Shown here: one piece after another, positions 14,897 to 19,770 of the stretch
Position numbering within the stretch: position 1 is the stretch's first letter
Layout: each line of letters begins with the position of its first letter
Position numbers and translations under genes: made by a program
The notes under the pieces: generated by a model
Seen by the model: only the letters and a program-made list of their open reading frames with translations
What the model was told of the DNA's origin: nothing
The model's database searches: none
From: CBDCME01 sp965218865
GTDB lineage: Bacteria > Pseudomonadota > Alphaproteobacteria > JAAXGF01
Reading direction: 5' to 3'
Length of the DNA: 19,770 bases
Assembly (NCBI GenBank): GCA_965218865.1
Contig: CBDCME010000072.1
Location: 1 to 19,770, forward strand

Positions 14897-15232
14897 ATAT
14901 CGCCCCTTAGATATCACATTACGGTCGATTCTGGGTCACTACTCTTTTCGGCGACTCCTTGTAGGATATTGCTTTCTAGTCAACAATAGAATTTTTTATA
15001 CAGACAGCCACGATTGATTCGTTGAAGTGGGATCTAGCGCGAATTATGCGCGAGCGAGGGGCGGTTCGAAGAGGAGAGGTCCACTGGCCGTGGCCAATTC
15101 CGAAAGTCGCGCCATGACGTTGCTCCCGATGTCGTAAACACCATCACGCTTTACCCGAGCATCGCCAGCTCACTCAGTTGCCGACGATGGTAGCACTAAG
15201 GCGAACGGAGAACAACCGCTGCCGCAGACCCG
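14897..15232. other. Gap between the low-GC pair and the TetR gene; possible gene remnant
   Basis: About 335 bp without a confident gene. The left part is AT-rich and probably holds the promoter of the membrane protein gene. On the minus strand an open stretch ending at TAA 15046-15044 reads KRDGVYDIGSNVMARLSELA then TASGPLLFEPPLARA. It looks protein-like but is cut off upstream by a stop about 10 codons earlier, so it may be the tail of a lost gene. I cannot name a family for it. Confidence 0.35.
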
Positions 15233-15850
15233 TCATTTTAACTTGCTACGGACATCCTTCGTTTGCGCAAAATCCAAAATGCTCAATCCGGCTTCGATGG
15301 CGCCGTTCAAATCGGCCGGATTGGCGCCGGCGCGCACCATCAGGGCACCGCCACGCATGAGCGCCACGAGCAGCCACCCGGCCCCGTCGGCATCGACGTC
15401 GGTAGGAATATCCCCGGCCTTTTGCCCGTTGCGGATGGCCGCCGTGAATACGGCGGCGTGCTCGTTGTCGATCCGCCGAACCTCGGCCGCGATCTCCGGC
15501 TCGTGGGGGGCGACCTCGGCGGCGATGTTGACGATCAGGCAGCCGTTGCAAAAATCCTCGTCCTCGGCGTGTTGACGGAGTGAGCGCCAAAACCCGATGA
15601 TTTCTTTCCTGCCGGCGTCGGCTTTGCGGAGATCGGACCAGAGCAGGTCCGTCATGTCCTTTTCGTAACGGCGCATGGCCGCCACCAAAAGCTCCTTTTT
15701 GTTGCCGAAGGTGCCGTAAAGGCCGTAGCGGCTGACTCCGGTCTCGGAGACGATTTCGTCCATCGACGTGTCCGCGTAACCGCAACGCCAGAAAACGTGC
15801 ATCGCGTCCGCCAGGGCCTTCTCCGGATCGAATTCTCTCACTCTGGACAT
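15233..15850 (-). CDS. TetR/AcrR-family transcriptional regulator
   Basis: A 205-residue repressor-type regulator. The N-terminal DNA-binding domain (about 1-60) has the TetR helix-turn-helix: MDEIVSETGVSRYGLYGTFG then NKKELLVAAM. The C-terminal domain contains CNGCLIVNIAAEVAPHEPEI and HAAVFTAAIRNGQKAGDI, the pattern of TetR proteins with a TetR_C ligand domain that often sense small reactive or aromatic compounds. ATG 15850 (MSRVREFDPEKAL) is the family-like start; an in-frame ATG at 15865 lies inside the palindrome described separately. No ribosome site is clear, so a very short leader is possible. No obvious target gene lies beside it: upstream is a plus-strand CDGSH gene 218 bp away, and downstream is the gene-poor gap. 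Confidence 0.92.
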   Translation of the reverse strand: MSRVREFDPEKALADAMHVFWRCGYADTSMDEIVSETGVSRYGLYGTFGNKKELLVAAMRRYEKDMTDLLWSDLRKADAGRKEIIGFWRSLRQHAEDEDFCNGCLIVNIAAEVAPHEPEIAAEVRRIDNEHAAVFTAAIRNGQKAGDIPTDVDADGAGWLLVALMRGGALMVRAGANPADLNGAIEAGLSILDFAQTKDVRSKLK

Positions 15851-15855
15851 GTAAT

Positions 15856-15871
15856 CAGAATACATATTCTG
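15856..15871. promoter_or_regulatory. Palindromic operator candidate at the TetR start
   Basis: CAGAATA (15856-15862) and TATTCTG (15865-15871) form a perfect 7-bp inverted repeat with a CA spacer, ending 5 bp upstream of ATG 15850. Its size and position fit a TetR autoregulatory site (inference). Confidence 0.6.
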
Positions 15872-16068
15872 TTAATCCCCGTCAAGCCGCCGGGAACGGC
15901 GATCGATATCTGCCTGAACTCCCGTACGGCGGTGACGCTTGGCGGCTTGCCGCCGACGGGCGCCGCGACTAGAATCGGCGGCTTGCCCAAGCGGCGAGCC
16001 ATGACGTCATGACGAGGCCCCAAGTCGCGGACGTACCGCGGTGGGGCCTGGAAGCAAGGGAGACCGGG

Positions 16069-16308
16069 ATGAGCGAAGCCGTGATTGCCCAAAAGGAGCC
16101 GTACGCCGTCGAGGTCGAGGCTGGGAAAGTTTACTATTGGTGTGCCTGCGGGCGCAGCAATAAGCAGCCTTTTTGCGATGGATCGCACAAGGAAACGACC
16201 TTCACGCCGATCGCTTTCGAGGTGGAGGAATCCAAGACGGTGTATTTCTGTGGTTGCAAGCGAACCGCCAACCGTCCCCTTTGCGACGGCACCCACGGTC
16301 GGCTCTGA
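16069..16308 (+). CDS. Double CDGSH iron-sulfur domain protein
   Basis: A 79-residue protein with two CDGSH zinc-finger-type [2Fe-2S] motifs, each of the 3Cys-1His kind: Cys25, Cys27, Cys36, His40 (CACGRSNKQPFCDGSH) and Cys61, Cys63, Cys72, His76 (CGCKRTANRPLCDGTH). Bacterial members are small soluble redox or cluster-transfer proteins related to mitoNEET and Miner2. The tandem motifs in one short chain resemble Miner2-type proteins. ATG 16069 is chosen because AGGGAGA lies about 6-8 nt upstream; the frame opens earlier at 16009 without such a site. The downstream lipoprotein gene begins 14 bp after the stop, so the two may be co-transcribed. A later Nfu gene gives an iron-sulfur context. Confidence 0.93.
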   Translation: MSEAVIAQKEPYAVEVEAGKVYYWCACGRSNKQPFCDGSHKETTFTPIAFEVEESKTVYFCGCKRTANRPLCDGTHGRL

Positions 16309-16322
16309 GTGTCTTTTCGAAG

Positions 16323-16889
16323 ATGCGTGTCCGCGCATTTCGCGGCCTCTGCCTCGGCCCTTACGCCCGGCGCTGGGCCACGCCGGTGGTGCTCGGCCTC
16401 GGGCTCGCGGCCTGCGGCATTTTCGCGAAACCCGTCACCGGTCCCTGCGCCCCGGTGATCGTGGTCGAGGAAGCCAGCCGGGTCACGATCTACCGCGAAG
16501 GGCCGGGCCGCGACCTTACCGACGTTATGTTCAACGTCGAGCTCGGCCCCTTCGGCTCGCGCTGTCTTTACAACGACGAAGGCTGGGTCGACAACGATCT
16601 CGATATGACCGTCATCGCCGAGCGCGGCCCGGCCGCCTTGGAGCCGGTGGGGCGCTTTCCCTTTTTCGTCGTCGTCGCCGACACCAATGAACGCATCCTC
16701 GGAAAGGAGAATTTCGTGGCCCAAATCAATTTCGAGGACGCGACCATTCGCGTTGGCGTCCGCGAGCGCTTGAGCCAGCGCCTCTTCCTACGATCCGGCC
16801 AAACCGCCGAGATCTACAAGATTTACATTGGCCTCCAGCTCACCCGCGCCCAACTCGAGGAAGCCCGCCGCCGACGCCAACGCCGCTGA
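16323..16889 (+). CDS. Predicted lipoprotein of unknown function
   Basis: A 188-residue protein from ATG 16323 (MRVRAFRGLCLG), 14 bp after the CDGSH stop. The N-terminus is basic, then hydrophobic (PVVLGLGLAA), and ends in a lipobox with Cys31 (LAAC-G), so lipid attachment and export are expected. The mature part is rich in beta-like segments (RVTIYREGPGRDLTDVMFNV, ALEPVGRFPFFVVVADTNER) and ends in a basic helix LEEARRRRQRR. No catalytic motif is recognised. The frame extends upstream through the CDGSH gene as a shadow. It is probably a conserved alphaproteobacterial envelope protein, but I cannot name a family. Confidence 0.78.
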   Translation: MRVRAFRGLCLGPYARRWATPVVLGLGLAACGIFAKPVTGPCAPVIVVEEASRVTIYREGPGRDLTDVMFNVELGPFGSRCLYNDEGWVDNDLDMTVIAERGPAALEPVGRFPFFVVVADTNERILGKENFVAQINFEDATIRVGVRERLSQRLFLRSGQTAEIYKIYIGLQLTRAQLEEARRRRQRR

Positions 16890-16929
16890 CCAAATCCAAG
16901 GGAACCCGCCATGCGCCTTCGCTCCGGCG

Positions 16930-16960
16930 TTGACCGGGGCGGGGTTTCGGGCCATGTAAA
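16930..16960 (+). promoter_or_regulatory. Weak promoter candidate for the nfu gene
   Basis: TTGACC (16930-16935) and TGTAAA (16955-16960) are 19 bp apart, in the 112-bp gap before the nfu start. The spacing is longer than ideal and the -10 box is poor. Confidence 0.25.
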
Positions 16961-17001
16961 TTGGGGATGTTCGTTTGCTTGGGGCGGCGAGGAGTTTTGG
17001 G

Positions 17002-17844
17002 ATGTTCATCAAGACCGAATCGACTTCCAACGATGGGGTTCTGGCGTTCTTGCCGGGGCGGACGGTGCTTGAAACGGGCCGGGTGGCTTTCGCCGACGCC
17101 GACGACGCGGAGTCGCGCTCGCCCTTGGCGCGGAGCATCTTCGAGATCGACGCGGTGGCGCGGGTGGTCCTGGCATCGGACCGGATCGAGGTCACGAAGT
17201 TCGACAGCGCCGACTGGCACGATCTGAAGCCCCGGGTCCTGGGCGCCATCATGGCCCACTTCATGAGCGGCGAGCCGGTCCTCGTCGAGGGCGGCCAAAG
17301 CGACAAGGAGCGGGCCGAGATCATCGCCGAGGTCACCGAGCTGATCGAAACCAGGGTTCTCCCGGCCGTGGCCGATGCGGGGGGCGACGTGATATTCCGC
17401 GCATTCAAGGACGGCGTCGTCTATCTGGATCTCCAGGGCGCCGCGAACTCGCTCAAGGGTCCGATCCAAAACATGCTGCGCCATTATGTCCCCGAGGTCG
17501 TCGAGGTCCGCGATTTCAGCGACGCCGGACCCAAGCCCGGCCTCGACACCCCCGAGGGGCGCGCGATCCAGGAACTCCTCGACCAAAGCATCAATCCCTC
17601 GGTGGCGATGCACGGCGGCCATATCGCTCTCATCGACCTCAAGGACGACAAGGCCTATATCCGTCTCGAGGGCGGCTGCCAGGGCTGCGGCATGGCCAGC
17701 GTCACCCTCAAGCAAGGCGTCGAGGTGGCGATCAAGGAGGCGGTGCCATCGATCACCGAAGTCCTCGACACCACCGACCACGCCGGGGGTTCCAACCCCT
17801 ATTTCCAGCCCAGCAAGGGCGGCGGCGCCAGCCCCTTCGAATAG
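17002..17844 (+). CDS. NfuA-type iron-sulfur scaffold/carrier with an extra degenerate NifU domain
   Basis: Carries [4Fe-4S] clusters to target enzymes. It has 280 residues in three parts. Residues 1-95 are the Nfu N-terminal domain (MFIKTESTSNDGVLAFLPGR). Residues about 108-172 (ETRVLPAVADAGGDVIFRAF, YLDLQGAANSLKGPIQNML) are a NifU-like fold that has lost its cysteines. Residues about 185-258 are a true NifU domain with the cluster-binding Cys226 and Cys229 (GGCQGCGMASVTLKQGVEVA). Alphaproteobacterial Nfu proteins usually have only the first and last parts at about 185 residues, so the middle copy looks like a duplication followed by cysteine loss. ATG 17002 has GAGGAG 8 nt upstream; an earlier start at 16975 is not needed. 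The radical SAM gene follows 62 bp later. Confidence 0.92.
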   Translation: MFIKTESTSNDGVLAFLPGRTVLETGRVAFADADDAESRSPLARSIFEIDAVARVVLASDRIEVTKFDSADWHDLKPRVLGAIMAHFMSGEPVLVEGGQSDKERAEIIAEVTELIETRVLPAVADAGGDVIFRAFKDGVVYLDLQGAANSLKGPIQNMLRHYVPEVVEVRDFSDAGPKPGLDTPEGRAIQELLDQSINPSVAMHGGHIALIDLKDDKAYIRLEGGCQGCGMASVTLKQGVEVAIKEAVPSITEVLDTTDHAGGSNPYFQPSKGGGASPFE

Positions 17845-17906
17845 CGCCTTTTGAATCGGGTCCTTGAATCCGCACCTTCGGATCGGTCCCCGCGCCGGAG
17901 GCGGCG

Positions 17907-19319
17907 ATGAAAGCGGTCCTGATTTCGACCTACGATCTCGGCCATCAGCCCTTTGGTCTGGCCTCGCCGGCGGCCTGGCTCGGCGCTGCCGGCGCCGACG
18001 TCGTCTGCCTCGATCTCGCGGTCGAACCCTTCCGCGCCGAGGCCTTGGCCGGGGCCGGGCTGGTCGCGGTTCACGTGCCCATGCACACGGCGACCCGGCT
18101 GGCCGCCGCCGTCGTCCCCCGGATCCACGCCGCGGCGCCCGAGGCGCACTTGTGTTTCTATGGCCTGTACGCGCCGATGAACGCACGCTTCTTGCGCCGG
18201 CTTGGAGCCCAAACACTCCTGGGCGGCGAATTCGAAAGCGGCCTCGCGGCGCTCTACCGGCGTTTGGCCGGCGCCGAAGGGAACGGCGGCGACGAGGAAA
18301 AGGCCCTGGAGGAGGAAGACCACGAGTCCCACGTCTCTCTCGCCAAGCAGCGTTTTCTTCCGCCCGACCGCCGGGGCTTGCCGGAGCTGGCGAAATACGC
18401 CCACTTGCACGACGGCGAGGGCCGCCGCCACGTTGCCGGCTATACCGAGGCCAGCCGCGGCTGCAAGCACCTCTGCCGCCACTGTCCCGTGGTGCCCGTT
18501 TACGGCGGGCGCTTCCGCGTCGTCCAGCCCGAGGTGGTCCTGGCCGACGTCCGCCAGCAGGTCGCGGCCGGGGCCACCCACGTCACCTTCGGCGACCCCG
18601 ATTTCTTCAACGGCGTCGGCCACGCCATGCGCCTGGTCGCGGCGCTCCACGCCGAGTTTTCAGCCCTGACCTTTGACGTCACCATCAAGGTCGAGCATCT
18701 GTTGCGGCACGCGCGCCACTTGCCGGGATTGGTCGAGAGCGGTTGCCTGTTCGTCACCACCGCGGTCGAATCGGTCGACGACACCGTGCTCGCGCGTCTC
18801 GACAAGGGACACGATCGGGCCGATTTCGTCCGCCTGGTGGCCTTGGCGCGGGATGTCGGCCTGGCCCTGGCGCCGACCTTCCTGCCGTTTACCCCGTGGA
18901 CGACCCTCGCCGGCTACCGCGCCCTTTTGACGACCCTGGTCGATCTCGACCTGGTCGATTGGGTGGCCCCGGTCCAACTCGCGATTCGCCTGCTCGTGCC
19001 CGCGGGATCAAGGGTCCTGGCCCTGCCCGAGGTCCGCGCCTGCCTGGAAGGTTTCGACTCCGCCGCCCTGAGCTACCGCTGGCGCCACCCCGATCCCCGC
19101 GTCGACGAGCTTCAATCAGCCGTGCAGGCCATCGTCGAAGCCGCCGACGAGACCCAGGAGCGCTGGCCCTTGTTCGCCGAAATCTGGCGCCTCGCCCACG
19201 CCGCCGACGGCCTCTCGCTCCCGCCCCCGGCCCAACGCCACCGCCCCCCGGTCCCCCGCCTCAGCGAACCCTGGTACTGCTGCGCCGAACCGACCCCCCG
19301 CCAGTTGGAGCAGATCTAA
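17907..19319 (+). CDS. Radical SAM protein with CCAEP tail
   Basis: 470 residues. The N-terminal third (MKAVLISTYDLGHQPFGLAS, VAVHVPMHTATR) is a Rossmann-like, B12-binding-type region, though the usual cobalamin His motif is not seen. Cys186, Cys190 and Cys193 (SRGCKHLCRHCP) form the CxxxCxxC site that binds the [4Fe-4S] cluster used to cleave SAM. The core runs to about residue 370 (VTFGDPDFFNG, TIKVEHLLRHA, LFVTTAVESVDD). The end, EPWYCCAEPTPRQLEQI, has Cys458-Cys459 in the CCAEP form of the CUAEP/CCAEP-tail radical SAM family, some members of which carry selenocysteine at the second position. Here both codons are TGC, so no selenocysteine. The substrate is not known to me. ATG 17907 has GGAGG 6 nt upstream. 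The gene follows nfu, a plausible cluster supplier. Confidence 0.92.
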   Translation: MKAVLISTYDLGHQPFGLASPAAWLGAAGADVVCLDLAVEPFRAEALAGAGLVAVHVPMHTATRLAAAVVPRIHAAAPEAHLCFYGLYAPMNARFLRRLGAQTLLGGEFESGLAALYRRLAGAEGNGGDEEKALEEEDHESHVSLAKQRFLPPDRRGLPELAKYAHLHDGEGRRHVAGYTEASRGCKHLCRHCPVVPVYGGRFRVVQPEVVLADVRQQVAAGATHVTFGDPDFFNGVGHAMRLVAALHAEFSALTFDVTIKVEHLLRHARHLPGLVESGCLFVTTAVESVDDTVLARLDKGHDRADFVRLVALARDVGLALAPTFLPFTPWTTLAGYRALLTTLVDLDLVDWVAPVQLAIRLLVPAGSRVLALPEVRACLEGFDSAALSYRWRHPDPRVDELQSAVQAIVEAADETQERWPLFAEIWRLAHAADGLSLPPPAQRHRPPVPRLSEPWYCCAEPTPRQLEQI

Positions 19320-19770
19320 CTCTCGACTGGATGTTCGTTGGCAACCTCTTCCGACCCATCTCAAGGTCCGAGAATTCGGGCGCTCGTCGATGGCTGTCAA
19401 AAAGGGCCCCCTTTTGCCTCATCACGGATGGCAGGCGTCCATCGACACGCGGCTGTCACCAGGGCGAGTGGGCCGTTTGTGGCTAATTTTCTCCGTGCCA
19501 GATTTCGGTTGGGCGCGGCAGCAATACCTTTATCTTTTAACCAAGTGACGGTCACCGTTCACGCGGTCAGGGACGGGCGTATCGGTGGCTAGGCGACGGC
19601 CCGAACCGTGTCCTCCATTAAATCAGCGCCACACCAAAAAAATGGGATTTATATCTCAAAGTAACGAATGCGTGAGGAATCGCAGTTCTCAATTAACATC
19701 CTTTTTACCCGGCGGGAGGTTTCTTGACAATATCCACCGGATTGAAAACCGCCGCGCGGATTGTCTCTGC
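19320..19770. other. Right-edge stretch without a confident gene
   Basis: No believable coding region or RNA gene was seen. AAAAGGG (19400-19406) and CCCTTTT (19409-19415) form a short inverted repeat that could assist termination after the radical SAM gene. TTGACA at 19723-19728 resembles a -35 box but lacks a good -10 partner, so it may belong to a gene starting beyond the window. Confidence 0.35.

Noticed and set aside
16009..16068. Longer CDGSH protein starting at 16009
   Set aside because: The extra 20 residues are not family-like, and the ATG at 16069 has a good ribosome site.
19270..19290. Selenocysteine in the radical SAM tail
   Set aside because: Both codons of the tail pair are TGC; there is no in-frame TGA before the real stop.
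1..19770. CRISPR array, tRNA or rRNA genes
   Set aside because: No regularly spaced repeats, cloverleaf-like sequences with CCA-type ends, or rRNA-like segments were seen when reading both strands.

Overview
The window looks like a GC-rich alphaproteobacterial chromosome, probably Rhodospirillales-like. The main support is the thrB-rnhA pair (type II homoserine kinase overlapping ribonuclease HI by one base), the GC-rich codon use, and the NfuA-type and CDGSH iron-sulfur genes. No rRNA, tRNA or CRISPR array was seen.

Region by region. (1) 1-4250, all genes on the minus strand: a Fic-family protein whose catalytic His is Asn, an orphan ParD-like ribbon-helix-helix antitoxin with a likely C-terminal frameshift, a four-helix membrane protein, and the rnhA/thrB operon headed by a ~100-bp palindromic repeat element. 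(2) 4250-6125, plus strand: a SlyD-like FKBP isomerase with an added six-cysteine tail, and a small exported protein that looks like a winged helix. (3) 6126-14670: a graveyard of insertion sequences. It holds an IS1595 element with an 8-bp target duplication, a badly decayed ISXO2-type IS1595 relic, a truncated LolA-like gene, an IS630 3' fragment fused to a solo IS1595 right end, an IS630 element split by an A8 slip, an IS256 element and an IS4 element. IS256 and IS4 each sit inside a lower-GC gene. Removing the element and one target copy rebuilds both genes in frame: a 223-aa haem-oxygenase-fold (TenA/PqqC-like) putative diiron protein and a 202-aa polytopic membrane protein. They are adjacent and co-directional, and were probably acquired together. 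(4) 14900-19770: a TetR regulator with a palindrome at its start, then on the plus strand a two-domain CDGSH protein, a lipoprotein, a three-domain Nfu protein and a radical SAM protein ending in a CCAEP tail.

How the genes work together: thrB-rnhA is a translationally coupled housekeeping pair. CDGSH, Nfu and the radical SAM enzyme form a loose iron-sulfur neighbourhood, with Nfu a plausible cluster donor to the radical SAM protein (inference). The haem-oxygenase-fold/membrane pair is the best candidate for an unfamiliar system, but both genes are inactivated here. The single-base lesions lie in transposase genes and the antitoxin tail, while the chromosomal genes read cleanly. This argues for real decay rather than general sequencing error.
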